Source: Dipteronia dyeriana (taxonomy: Eukaryota > Streptophyta > Magnoliopsida > Sapindales > Sapindaceae). Taken from it: DNA of 64,000 bases. A program made the position numbers and the translations under genes. Each line of letters begins with the position of its first letter. Position 1 is the stretch's first letter. Positions 44,201 to 57,000 of the stretch are shown in pieces. Below the pieces are notes generated by a model. The model was not told the DNA's origin and made no database searches. It worked only from the letters and a program-made list of their open reading frames with translations. Location: positions 7,335,768-7,399,767 of the forward strand of contig CM065300.1 in assembly GCA_032871835.1 (NCBI GenBank). Reading direction: 5' to 3'.

Positions 44201-45441
44201 AAACTCAAAATACAAATGCTCCCTTGTAACCTTAGAAGCTTGGTGGTTGGTTCTAGCTAGGCAAGATTAATACTTGCATTGCAAGCTACTGAACAAGTAC
44301 TTGAATTTTTTCAGGTTGAACACACATGCTGTGATAGAGCCATTTGTGATAGCAACTAATAGACAATTGAGTGTGCTTCATCCAATACACAAGCTTTTGC
44401 AGCCCCACTTTCGTGATACAATGAATATAAATGCCTTGGCTCGACAGATCCTAATCAATGCTGGTGGGGTGCTAGAACGAACAGTCTTCCCAGCAAAATA
44501 TGCCATGGAAATGTCCGCAGTCATTTACAAGGATTGGGTATTCACTGAACAGACACTCCCTGCTGATCTGCTCAAGAGGTAATTAAGCCACAGAATCTTA
44601 TATGCAACATAGTCTAAATAGTCCTATAAATTGTAACATTGATTGATGATCCACATTTGCTACTTTTCTCAGAGGTGTGGCAGAGCCAGACTCTAGCAAA
44701 CCTCACGGACTTAATCTATTGATAAAAGACTACCCTTATGCTGTTGATGGGCTTGAAATCTGGTCAGCAATAGAAACTTGGGTGACTGAATATTGCTCTT
44801 TCTACTACGCAACAGATGACTTGATCCAAGGCGACACAGAACTCCAATCATGGTGGAAAGAGTTACGAGAAGTAGGCCACGGTGACAAGAAACACGAACC
44901 GTGGTGGCCTGAAATGCAGACACGACAGGAGCTTATACAATCATGCACAACTGTCATATGGGTGGCTTCTGCTCTCCACGCAGCAGTCAATTTCGGACAA
45001 TACCCTTATGCAGGCTATCTCCCAAACAGGCCAACGGTGAGTCGCCGCTTCATGCCCGAACCAGGCACACCAGAGTATGAAGAGTTGGAGAAGGACCCTG
45101 ACTTGGCATACCTGAAAACAATCACAGCACAGCTCCAAACTCTCCTTGGTGTGTCCCTTATAGAGGTTCTATCGCGGCACTCGACCGATGAGGTCTATCT
45201 GGGGCAGAGAGATACACCCGAGTGGACTTCAGACGATGAACCATTAGCAGCATTCGAGAGATTTGGAAAGAAACTGCTGGAAATCGAAAACAGAATAGTA
45301 GAGATGAACGATGACAAGAGATTGAAGAACAGAGTTGGGGCAGTGAATGTGCCTTACACATTGCTGTATCCTAACACTTCAGATTACTCTAGAGAAGGTG
45401 GGCTCACTGGCAAGGGAATTCCCAACAGTGTCTCAATCTAA
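41222..45441 (+). CDS. 9-lipoxygenase (linoleate 9S-lipoxygenase type), 9 exons, 881 aa
   Basis: Iron dioxygenase of the oxylipin pathway that adds O2 to linoleic and linolenic acid. Exons: 41222-41465, 41751-42040, 42605-42845, 42951-43289, 43378-43463, 43691-43798, 43888-44192, 44315-44578, 44673-45441; all GT-AG, 2646 bases, frame intact. An N-terminal PLAT/LH2 domain spans about residues 40-175 ([35 protein letters not shown]) and the catalytic domain the rest. By alignment to soybean LOX1, the iron ligands are His537, His542 (HQLISHWLNTH), His728, Asn732 ([10 protein letters not shown]) and C-terminal Ile881. Ala580 at the Coffa site fits S-stereochemistry. Thr594-Val595 is the pair typical of 9-lipoxygenases (13-types carry a bulky residue there), and Arg745 is conserved. 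No chloroplast transit peptide is obvious, so it is probably cytosolic. The first about 15 residues ([12 protein letters not shown]) are unusual, and the start could be the Met at residue 9. Confidence 0.96.
43511..43623. repeat. Inverted repeat in intron 5 of the lipoxygenase gene
   Basis: Two 31-base arms (43511-43541 and 43593-43623) match as inverted repeats at 26 of 31 positions: TTCTGGTGCAG at the outside pairs with CTGCACCAGAA, and GAATCCT at the inside pairs with AGGATTC. The loop of about 51 bases contains ATTGCTACC twice. The block is GC-richer than the intron around it. It could be a small MITE or a structured RNA element. Confidence 0.75.
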
Positions 45442-45897
45442 AGGTTTGTTGATATTGTTAATTATCAATGGTATTTTTAAAAGCTATTTTTTGAGGCAAC
45501 TCGAAATATAGTTTATGAGTGTGTTGTGTACTTGTGTTTATAACTAGTGAAATTAAGAGAGTGTTGATAGTTTTCTTGTATTCTTCATTTTTTTTTTTGT
45601 TTCCTAGAAATTTGTAATGAAGGAAAAAGTGTTTGTGAATAATCTTAGTTAAAAGAAGATCTGCAACTGCAAGTAGCTATGTAATGTAAAAATGGCTTGT
45701 AGTAACTATTCCATCTTTACTAGAATTTGTAAGAATGCCTGCTTCACAAAAGATATGAATGAAGCGGTAATTACTCCGAAGTCCGAACCTATCTGAGGAT
45801 TGGCTAATTCAAAGAGGAACCAATGACTCCATCAAAATGGTAAAAAGACTTAAATACCCCTATTACTCTCAGTTTAATTAAACCGAAAAGTGAAAAA
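45442..45897 (+). other. 3' flank of the lipoxygenase gene
   Basis: T-rich sequence that should include the 3' UTR of the lipoxygenase transcript. No other coding sequence before the tandem array begins. Confidence 0.5.
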
Positions 45898-46967
45898 CAT
45901 ACTTGCATATAAAAATATTTATGGTTTCGACCATAATAACTAATCTTTAATAAGTATTGATTGAACTAAGAACAAAAGTTTTATATAAATATAAGAAACA
46001 AAACTAACGAAAAGAAAAAAAATAGATATAATTTGTACATATAAGAACCTGTTATGGGGGGTTTTGACAAAGTCGGTTTTGAATTGAAATCATCTAAACC
46101 GTCGAAACTGTTGAAACTCACGTTCTCATGAATAAACTACAAAAATTATGTATATATATATATATTGGAGTAATAATGTAAATTTAATATAAATATAAGC
46201 AACTAAAATGATCAAATGAAAGAAAAAGCTCCAATACTTGGAACATATGAACCCTTCTTAAAGGTTTCGACGGAAACCGAATCCATTGAAAACGATAAAA
46301 TTTCCAAAACTTAAATTCTCGTTGATATATTACAAAAAAAAAAATATAATAGGCTAAGACTGCGGGTTTAATGTATATATATGCAACAAAATTGATAAAC
46401 CGAAAAATGGATAACATACTTGCATCTGAAAATCCATTTTTATTGTTTCGACGGACTCGGTTTCAAACAGAATCTATCATAACTCACGTTTAATGAATTT
46501 GACTAAGAGCACAAGTTTAATATAAATATAAACAACAAAACGGATAAAAAGAAGAAAATAGCTATAATTTGTATGTATAACAACCTGTTTTGGGGATTTA
46601 AAAAAATTTAGTTTCGGATTGAAATCATCTAGACCGCCAAAAATGTCGAAACACGAGTTCTCAATTAATTTACAAGAAATATATATAAATTGGAGCAAGA
46701 GCAATAACATAAATTGAATGTAAATATAAACAACTAAAATGATCACATGAAAAAATTGCGCCAATACTTGAATACATATGAGCCATTTTTGAAGGTATCG
46801 ACATATTTAATTTCAATTTGAATCTTTCGAAATGGAAAAATTGTCAAAACTTGAGTTCTTGTTGATATTTTATAAAAAAATAGTAAGTATAAAATAGGAT
46901 AAAAACACATGTTTAATGTAAATATATGTATTAAAATTGATAAATTGAAAAATGGAAAACATACTTG

Positions 46968-47352
46968 TATTAAACATAATCCATCCTCTAACAACCACCT
47001 TGAGTCTATAGCATGGAGTGAAAAGGCAGTTGACCAAGATGTGGTTGTCCTTCCTAAAATAAAAGAATCGTGAAGAGTAATTCAAGGAGTCTTGTTGGAA
47101 TCCAATCACTACATAATGGGAAATCAATTGAGCAATCTACTCCTAGATATTAGTTGAGCAATTTATTCATTTAAAATAGCTATGTAACAACATTACAATT
47201 TGTACAAAATTACTACTATATTTGTAACCTTCCTTCAATGTATTCTTCTATTGGTTGTAAAGTCTATATATTAGAGATGAATGAGAACTCTCTTCTCACG
47301 CTTTTGTATAAGAAGCTTTCTTGCAAATATTCTTCTTTTATATTTTTCTTTA
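46968..47352 (+). repeat. 5' LTR of the Copia element
   Basis: 385 bp, beginning TATTAAACATAATCC and ending TTTTTCTTTA; the ends are TA...TA and not TG...CA. The border is fixed by the ACTTG duplication on the left and the primer-binding site on the right. Confidence 0.93.
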
Positions 47353-47401
47353 TGGTATCAGAGCCTGTTGTTTGTGAGACAAGAGAGTTCTAATTTTTTC
47401 A

Positions 47402-48448
47402 ATGGCTTCCACACTTTCCCAAAATGTTGACAATTTTGTTACCCTCAAACTCACACCAGAAAACTATCCTCTATGGCGTGAACAAATGCTTGCTTTAGCC
47501 AAAAGTCAAGACATGGTAGGGCTTCTCACAGGCGAGAGAATAAAACCCGCCATGTAAACCAATGTCACAACAGAAAAGACATCAATAGTTGAAGAAACAG
47601 GAAAACAAATCTCAGAAGATTTTCTCAAATGGAAAAAGGAAGATCGTTTTCTACGTGGATGGATCATCGGGACACTTACAAAAGAAACCTTGAGTCTGGT
47701 TATTGGCCTTAACTCATCTTAATCAGTTTGGGATGCTTTGAAAGAAGCATATGCCCAAGACTCACAAGAACGAGAGTTTACTCTCCGACAACAACTCACA
47801 TACCTCAAAAAGGAACCAAATCAATCCTTAGCAGAACACTTGAGAAAATTCAAAAGTATATGTGACAGCCTAGCAGCCATAGGCAATCCAATACCCGACA
47901 AAACAAAAGTTTATTCTTTACTTGCAAATCTTGGCCCAAAATATGAATCTTTTACAATAACAATGCTTAAACCTCCAATGCCATCTTACTCAGAAGTTGT
48001 ATCACTCCTACAGGGTTTTGAACAACGAAATTCATGGATTGAAGCATCAAATTCTTCATCATATGTGTTCTATGGACAACGTAACCAAAGCCAACAGAAG
48101 CAAAATTATAATAAGCGTAGTCCTAAAAAAAATCAATTCACATCAAAAGGAAAAGAATTTCATGCTACAAATACTACTTTTCAATATTCAAATTTTGCAG
48201 GTAATAACTCGAGATCACACCAATCATTCCAAAGGAATAACGATCGTGTTCCTCGACCACCACCACCTGGTAAACGACGAATGACTGCTACAGAAAGAGA
48301 GATGTACAAGAATGAATACTGTCAACTCTGTGGAAAGCAAGGACACATTGCCAAAATTTGCTGGAGTCTACCAAAACAATCAATCGCTAATGAACTTCCC
48401 CAAGCACTTGCGGCTCTTACCATGGACACCTCAATCGCTGATACTTAA
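47402..48448 (+). pseudogene. Copia gag, broken
   Basis: The frame starts at ATG 47402, 49 bases after the 5' LTR. It shows the Copia gag layout: an N-terminal LTPENYPLWREQM motif, a UBN2-type middle (LRQQLTYLKKEPNQSLAEHL, LLANLGPKYESF) and a CCHC zinc knuckle CQLCGKQGHIAKIC. In-frame TAA codons at 47555 and 47720 interrupt it. The remaining open part from 47738 covers the middle and the zinc knuckle. Confidence 0.92.
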
Positions 48449-51400
48449 TGGACCACTGATACTGTGCTTCGAATTACATGACTGCAAATTCAGGTATGCT
48501 TTCTAACCTCAAAACATATGTTGGCTATGATTATGTATTTATTGGTGATGGTTCTCCTTTGAAGATTGATGTCATTGGGGATACCTTAATTTCTAATGGT
48601 AAGAATGAATTAATGTTACGTGATGTTTTATTAGTCCCTAAATTAACAAGGAACTTACTCTCCATTAGTCAATTAACAACACAATACCCCTTGAATTGTG
48701 AATTTACTAATGAGCTATTTTGTGTTAAGGAACGAGCAACAGGGCGAATCTTACTAGTGGGTCATTATAAAGGAGATCTTTACGTTCTACCAAAATAAAG
48801 GAAGCAAATTTCTCCAATAGGCAAAACTCAGGAACAGAGGAGTTACGGCACCAACGTCTTGGACACCCGTAAAGATCCGCCATCAAGATTTTGCACACAA
48901 AGAAGTTAATTGATGTTAATTCAAATAAAAAAGTTGATACTCTTAGTGAAAGTTGTCAACTGGGCAAACTTAGCAAGTTACCATTTCATTTATCTAGTTC
49001 TGTTAGTACTGATATTTTTTAGAAGATTCATTGTGACATTTGGGGACCAAACCCTGTTTTATCTCTTGGAAAATTTCGATTTTATACATGCTTTGTTGAT
49101 GATTATTCTCATTATATGTGGATAATTCCTCTTCGTGCTAAATCTGAATTTTTTGATGTTTACTTGACATTTGAAAATTGTGTGCAGCGACAATTTAACA
49201 AGAAAATCAAAATTTTCCATACTGATGGTGGAGGATAATTTGTAAATGAAAGACTTGAATCTCATTTTCAGCAACAAGGAATCATTCATCATCTCTCATG
49301 TCCTTATACTCCTGAACATACAGGGATTGTTGAATGTCGACATCGCACTATTAGAGAACTTGGGATGACTATGATTTTTCATAGTGGTGTGCCTAAGTTT
49401 CTATGGGTTGAGGCCTTTGCTACAACAATATTTTTAATTAATTGTTTGCCATCTTCTTCACTAGCATTTGATACTCCTTATTTTCGCTTATATGGTTCCC
49501 ACCCAAAATATTATATTTTACTTGTGTTTGGATCTCGATGATATCCGTATATTTGGAATACGAAGAGAAATAAATTTGATACTAAAACCGTTCCTTGTAT
49601 TTTTATAGGTTACAGTAACTAACATGAAGGATATCGTTGTCTTGATCCAAAAACACATAGGATGTTTGTTTCGAGACATGTGGTGTTCGATAAAAATAAT
49701 TTTCCTTGTAAAAAGGAAGAGAATCCACCCTCTTCATCCACTAGTTTCACCGACTTTTTGGATACTTTTCCATCATTACCAAAGGTTCAGATTACAGTCC
49801 CAACAATGGATGCATATTCCCCTATCTCACTACCATGCACTACTTTGAATGTATCTTCATCTACACATGATCCAGTAGTCGAAGATGTTACATCTGATTT
49901 CCCTTTCAATTGTGATCATGACCTCTTTCATGCACCGGAACAACCAACTGTTACAGAATCTTTAACACATCACGTTAATTCAATGGATACCACTCCTCCA
50001 TCTTCTGAAGATAACATAATACGTGACACAGGTAATTCCTCATCCGTTTTGTCTTTCTTCAATTCTGACTCTCCTTTACATATTGAACAGGTACAACCGG
50101 CATCTCATCCTATGGTCACTTGAGCTCAACATGGCGTCTACAAACCCAATCCACGTTATGCTCTAATCCTTAAACGTGGTGATATTCCTGATGAACCACA
50201 TAGTGTAAAAATGGCTCTACAACATGATGGTTGGAAACAAGCCATGCTTGAGGAGCTTGATGCACTGCATGAAAATCAAACATGTACCTTGGTAGCTCGA
50301 GAACCTCATATGAATGTCGTGGGTTCAAAGTGGGTGTTTAAAACTAAATTGAATGCAAACTGTACTCTTGATAGGCTAAAAGCCAGGTTAGTCGCAAAAG
50401 GGTGTCATCAAGTTGATGGCATATACTATACATAAACTTTTTCTCCGGTTATAAAACCAGGTACAATTCGTTTAGTTCTTAGTCTAGCTTTAGTTCAAAA
50501 TTGGGAAATTATACAACTTGATGTCAAAAATACCTTTCTCCATGGTTTCATACATGAAGATATTTTTATGGAACAACCACCTGGTATGCATGATTCAACC
50601 TTTCCCTCTCATGTTTGTAAACTTCAAAAAGCTCTTTACGGTCTTAAACAAGCACCACGAGCTTGGTTTGTAGCTTCTTTTTGCTTTACCATGGTTTCTT
50701 TTGTAGTTTGGTTGATCCATCACTCTTTATTTTGCACTCATCACTTGGTACATTAATTTTATTACTCTATGTTGATGGCATGCTTTTGACAGGATCAAAT
50801 TCGAGGTTACTTGATGGTTTTGTTCAACTATTGCACTCTGAATTTGCAATGAAAGATCTTGGCCCCATACACCAATTCATTGGGATTGAAACTCAACGGC
50901 GTAACAATTCTCTACATCTTTCTCAGGCTCACTATGCTTATTCAATTCTTGATAAAGCACAAATGCTTGATTGCAAACCAATGAATACACCAACGGAGTC
51001 TAAAACTAAAGGACTGAATGATGACAACCCTTATCTAGATCCTTCTTTTTATCGGAGCATTTTCGGTGCCCTTCAATACCTGACACTTACACGACCTGAC
51101 CTGACCTTTCCTTTTGTGTCAATTATGTTTCTCAATTTATGCAATCACCATCTCTTGCTAGCATGAAAATGGTTCGCCGTATTTTAAGATATGTCAAAGG
51201 CTCACTTCATTTTGATTTACATTTAACTGGTGATACTACACTTGATCTTTGTGGTTTCTCTAATGCAGATTGGGCAGGTTGTCCAACTACCCGAAGATCA
51301 ACAACTGGTTTTTGTACATTTTTAGGGCGAAATATTATATCATGGTGTGCCAAGAAACAACCAATCATTTCTCGATCAAGTACTGAGGCTGAGCATCGTG

Positions 51401-51660
51401 CTATGACAAACACCGCTGCAGAATTAACTTGGCTTACATTTCTCCTACGTGATCTTCATGTTCCTCAGTCACAACCGCCAATTCTATTTTGTGACAATTT
51501 AAGTGCGTTACATATGTAATCCTGTTTTTCATGCTCGAAGTAAGCACATTGAATTGGACTACCATTTTGTTCGTGAAAGGGTTTCAATGAGACTTTTTAT
51601 TACTCGACACATTTCTTCTACTCTACAAATTACGGATATTTTTACTAAGCCACTGTGTAA
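48449..51660 (+). pseudogene. Copia pol (protease, integrase, RT, RNase H), broken
   Basis: Protease: the frame breaks inside the Asp-Thr-Gly active site at about 48458-48470, then continues as MTANSGML. A GAG-preintegrase part (48478-48798) and the zinc-binding LRHQRLGHP follow. The integrase core shows CDIWGP, FVDDYSHYMW and HTDGGG, with a TAA at 49236 in place of the next acidic residue. Reverse transcriptase: WVFKTKLN, RLVAKG, then [10 protein letters not shown] and [11 protein letters not shown], with stops and a frame shift. The YVDD catalytic motif reads YVDG (50768-50779). RNase H and the C-terminus: WAGCPTTRRSTTGFC, SRSSTEAEHRAM, then a frame shift, KHIELDYHFVRE and ITDIFTKPL. Many independent lesions mean no function. 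Confidence 0.93.
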
Positions 51661-51723
51661 AGCTGCCTTAAGTCACTTCCGCAACAAACTTTGCCTCCAG
51701 CCTCAGCATAGTTTGAGGGAAGG

Positions 51724-52130
51724 TATTAAACATAATCCATCCTCTAACAACCACCTTGAATCTATATCATGGAGTGATAAGGATGAGAATTGGAGTGATA
51801 AGGCAGTTGACTAAGATGTGGTTGTCCTTCCTAAAATAGAAGAATCGTGAAGAGTAATTCAAGGAGTCTTGTTGGAATCCAATCACTACATAATGGGAAA
51901 TCAGTTGAGCAATCTACTCCTAGAAATCAGTTGAGCAATTTACTCATTTAAAATAGCTATGTAACAACATTACAATCTGTACAAATTTACTACTATATTT
52001 GTAACCTTCCTTCAATGTATTTATTCTATTGGTTGTAAAGTCTATATATTAGAGATGAATGAGAACTCTCTTCACACGCTTTTGTATGCGAAGTTTTCTT
52101 GCAAATATTCTTCTTTTATATTTTTCTTTA
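51724..52130 (+). repeat. 3' LTR of the Copia element
   Basis: 407 bp and otherwise colinear with the 5' LTR. It is longer mainly because a GGAGTGATAAGG-type segment of about 21 bp is tandemly duplicated at about 51772-51802. Confidence 0.93.
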
Positions 52131-53040
52131 ACTTGCATATGGAAATTCATTTTTGTGGTTTTGACGTATTCTGTTTCAAACTGAATCCGTCATAACTCAT
52201 GTATAATGAGTATAAATTTGACTAAAAACATAAGTTTTATGAAAATATAAGTAACAAAACTGATAAAAAGAAAAAAAAAATACTATTGTTTACACATAAG
52301 AACCAGTTTTGGGGATATGATAAATTCGACTTTGAATTTAAATCGTCTAGACCGCTAAAACTGTTGAAACTCGCGTTCTCATAATTAAGTTACAAAAAAT
52401 GTATATAAAATGGAGCAATAACTTAAATTGAATGTAAATATAAGCTACCAAAATGTTCAAATGAAAAAATGACTCCAATACTTGGATATATAAACCCTTT
52501 TAGGAGGTTTAACCGAATCCGTCGAAAGTAGTAAAATTGTCAAAACTTGAGTTTTTGTTGATTTATTATAAAATAATAAATATAAAATAGGCTAAGAAAG
52601 AACACATGTTTAAAGTAAATATATGAAGAAAGAAATAATAAAATGGAAAATGGAAAATGGAAAACATATTTGTATATAAAAATCCATTTTTATGGTTTCG
52701 ATGAATTCAGTTCCGAACCAAAACCGTTATAAATTGAAATAAGAACACAAGTTTCATGATGATATAGGAAACAAAACTGATATAAAGACAAATAAGTCTA
52801 TAATTTGTGCATATAATAACCCGTTTTGGGGTTTCAACAAATTCGATTTTAAATTGAAATCGTCTAGACCGAAACTTGAGATGTCCTAATTAAGCTAAAA
52901 AAAGGTTTATAAATTGGAGTAAGTAAATTTAATATTAATATAAGCAATTGAAATGATTAGATGAAAAAAAATGATTTCGTTACTTGGATATATGATCCCT
53001 CTAGAAGGTTTTGACGGATTCAATTTCAAACAATCCGTTG

Positions 53041-53964
53041 GTGTTGCTATTATTTGACAAGGGGGCTTTTAGTTATGTTATACTTTAGACTAACAAGTAC
53101 CAACAACCATTGAAAATGTTTAAGCCCAAGAAAAAAATAGACAACAATCTTCGCTTCTCTATTGCTTGAAAAAAGGAGGATTCTAACTCTCTCTATGCCT
53201 CTCTCTCACACTCACTTCACTTACTGTGGGAGCTTCGGTTCTGGCTCCATCTCATCTCCATCTGAAGTTCCTTCCATTCTCTTTGTTTAGATCTTCAAAA
53301 TCACTCGATGTTCAACAATCTTTTGGAAGAACATATTGAAAAGTTTTATCGGTACAATTCATACGAACACAACTATACCACTGAGAGATTTGGGTACACT
53401 TAAATGTATGTGTTGGTAACATTTCACTCACATAGTCACATTACGTTTTATGACTTGAGACCTTTAGTGTCCTGTGTCCCATGTAATTAAATAGCTTTAC
53501 CACATAATTAATATGATGTGAAGGTGTGGGGTTCACTGCCCCGACACACTCAAAGCTTTGTACATCATTGCAATTTGTAAGATAGTGTCATGCAATAGTT
53601 TTGGTATAGAAAAACTTCCGATATATGAATATATATATTCTATTACTCACCTGTGGAATATTCGAAATGCCAAATCTTTTACAATGCTTGTGATTTTTTC
53701 TTTCACATAATTGCATATAACATATAACATAAATGATAGAAATGGATGCATTTTGTATGTGTATATCTAGTAATCTATAGGATTTATCTAAGATTGAATT
53801 GGACTATTTTAGTTGAGATAAAATTAAATTAAATTAAAATCGTATAATTATCAAAATTATCTTGTTCTTTTAACATAATTTTCACTGTTTGCATTCATTT
53901 AGTAAAAAGAATATAATATTCAAATCAGTTATTTTTGTATTTAGAAAAACTTACAGTCTAACTA

Positions 53965-54010
<46 letters not shown>

Positions 54011-57000
54011 GGCCTATGCTCTAATATAATTATATGATAGGTTTGTTCGATAATAATTCCATGGTAGGGATTTGGAAATTTCGTAAATACAGTTTATCTC
54101 TAAATTAAATGGGTTCTTGGAGTACTCTCTCGTTATTTCTTGTAAGCCGGTGGTTAATTTGTTTTTTTGCTTTTTTATCTTTTTTTTTTTGTTCGTCTCT
54201 TAATAAGTGTTATCATACGTGTTTAAACAATTTCTGATGCATATGTCAAGGTTAATGTTAAATTTTGTACAAAAAAATAGTAAAATATTATATTTGGCAT
54301 ATCGTACTCCAATACAAACTTCTAGTTATTTGATATGTTATTTTTTATTATTTTTATAATTTAAAATTATAAAAATCAACAAATACATTCAATAAATGGA
54401 CTGAATATTTTTTTAGAATTGTTTTAATCTCAATTTTCCTTACCAAATTTGTTAAATTTTTATTATTTAAAAATAAAAAAAAAGCAACAAATTTGGTAGC
54501 TATATACCGTATCAAATTTGACATATCTAAATTTATATAAAGTATAATATATATCAAATTTAAAACATCTTTTAATACTGTATTGAAGTATACTTTTTCT
54601 ACTTTGTACTAAATTATAACATTGATATAATAATTTAGTGTTATTGCTTTGGAGATACTATTAACTTTTTTTTAGTTTCAAAACATAGATCTTTATATGC
54701 ACATGGATTTATTTTCAATTGAATTAAATTAATAGATTATTTTTCAAGCATAGATTTTTATATGCATATGGATTTACTTTATTTTCGATTTAATTAAATT
54801 AATAGATTTAAATTGACAATAAAGGAAGTAGGAATCATAACGAGTAGGTTTGAGTATAAAACTTATCGTTGTCCGATATCCATATCCCTATTTTGGATGC
54901 CATTTCCACTTCTAAGGGAGTGGGGCAGGAATAGGGAATCCTTGTTCGGAAGAGGGAATCCGTACCTCCATGTAAAGAATCTAACCTCCATCTTGTCTTC
55001 ATTAATATATATAATCGTTATATTAAATTTGAAATTTGAAAAAGATGAACAAAACTTAAACCCGTAAACTTATAATATAAATATGAAGATCATATCATTG
55101 GGTCAAATCTCGTCTCAAACCTAGTTCTTTTATAATTTTATTTAACATTTAACTCATATTAGTATATTGGGTCTTCTCCAGATATTTTAGGACTCCATCC
55201 ATTTAATAATATTTACTAAGATGTGAATAAGCATGTTAATTGGGCATGACGTGATGAAGAAAATACATATTTGAGATTGAACCTTTTTAAATAGATCGGA
55301 TACAGAGTAATGTGACCCCAAACAGATTGGATTTTGAAGAGTGAGACCCCACCGCAGCAAATGGCTGGGTTTGCTTCCCTTATGGGCCGACCATGTTAGT
55401 ATATTACAATATAATGTTCTATGTTTTATATTATGAGCTATGTTAGACTAACATTTCACTTCTGTATTCAATTGAAATCATATGATACATAGTAAGTAAA
55501 ATAGCTCATCAATAATGTGTATCAATTTATCGATCAAACCTTTATAAGTTTAGAATGAAAATAAGATATAAAGGTGATCAAAATGAATAAATTCGAAATT
55601 TCTTGTAAAAAATATAGTTGCAGTACAGCTCAATCTGTAATCAAAGAAGCATCATCTTTATCCCTTTGTCCACTTTTTACCAGTAACTGGATTGAACTAG
55701 TTAGTCTAATTATCATGACCATAGTTGTTTAAGATAATGATTCCATTATTCGAATATTTCGAAATTTGAGTGGTTGTCTTTATATCCTAATTGTCTTTTA
55801 TTATATTATTAATCTAGTAATCATATGTATTTAAAAATTAACTAAAGTTATGTTGTGAGAGGTTCTTGTTGGATTTGACGTGCCCAATGCAAATCCAACA
55901 CAACCCAACCCATCCTGGTCTCTATCTCTAAAAATATAAAAAATTAAAACTAAAAAAGTTAAAATATCAAATTAAAAAATAAATTTTATAATTACTAAAG
56001 CGATTGAACCAATAAATTTGAGATCGATTAGTTCGATATTGTTTTTTTATCGAAATTAGTTTTAACTTTTAAAGAATATATAACGAATAAGCTATGAGTG
56101 GACGTAAGTCGCACAATTATAAAGCATCATATTTTATTTTCTCGTAAGAGCGATGATTTATATATGTTAATGTGAAGTTAATGGTGCACATCTCTATCAG
56201 TCTCTATCTGATACTCGTTTGGGTGACAACAATAAGTAAGTGGACTTATGTGGCTTCCAAATATTAAAAGTTTGAAAATAACAACTACTAAATTCCAAAC
56301 TTCTCGAAGCAGCACCTTATTTTTATTTTATATTTTTTTACGTAATATTTCAATATATATATATAAAAAGTCCGATATCAATGGGATTGGTTAGGTATGC
56401 CCGTACTTATAACAAAATCAATCGGTATAAGGGCATCTCCAGTATATTACAGTAGTGTCTTATAGAAAAAAAATACAATAAACGATGAAATATTAAAATA
56501 TAATTTCAAATTTCATATATATATATTAGACCCTCTCATCATAATTATCTACTTTTAAAAAGGTCGTGGGATAATATCAATATGATCAAATAAGTAATTA
56601 AAATTGATATTAATTTTTTACTTCCTTTGTTGTTTTTAACACTGAAACACCAAACAAAAAATTGCATTCAATCTCTTCAGTATTTTAAAATTTCTTCTTA
56701 TATAGAAAGCTAGTTCAAGTAAAAGCTTTTAAAAAATCATCTCGAAGTTGCTTTGCTTCTCATAACCATCAAGTTTCACTAACAAAGCTGTAGAGCTGAT
56801 CTTTAAGTTTCACCCAATAATTTTGTCAAACAATTTGTATGCAAATTCTTCATATATATTAACTTTATATGTGATGAATCATGAAAAATTAACCTAATAA
56901 AAAATTCAGAGATCAAGGAGAAATAGTAGAAGAAACAAATCACACTAATTAAATATAATCAAACTTATAATATTGTTTTCATTTAAAGATATTATGGAAA

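Larger units (their letters stand above)
46968..52130 (+). mobile_element. Copia LTR retrotransposon, full-length but degenerate
   Basis: 5' LTR 46968-47352, 3' LTR 51724-52130, and a direct ACTTG target duplication at 46963-46967 and 52131-52135. The primer-binding site TGGTATCAGAGCC, complementary to initiator Met-tRNA, follows the 5' LTR. A purine-rich TTTGAGGGAAGG precedes the 3' LTR. The internal order gag, protease, integrase, reverse transcriptase, RNase H is that of Copia. By eye the LTRs differ at about 16 substitutions over 385 bases plus small indels, so the insertion is not recent. Stops and frame shifts make the copy non-autonomous. Confidence 0.96.
45898..53040 (+). repeat. Tandem array of about 530-bp units, split by a Copia insertion
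   Basis: Units start with AAACATACTTGCATATAAAA-type sequence at about 45898, 46410, 46958 and 52665; removing the Copia element makes the third unit continuous (46958-46967 joins 52136). Unit lengths are about 510-550 bp and the fourth is incomplete. Each unit holds three related sub-blocks carrying GGTTTCGACGGAATCCG-like and GAAATCATCTAGACCG-like words. Their spacings repeat in the order of about 145, 200 and 185 bp, so the array looks like a small higher-order repeat. No coding frame is conserved between units. Confidence 0.85.

Noticed and set aside
44711..45361. Minus-strand open frames within the last lipoxygenase exon
   Set aside because: They are shadows of a confidently assigned coding exon.
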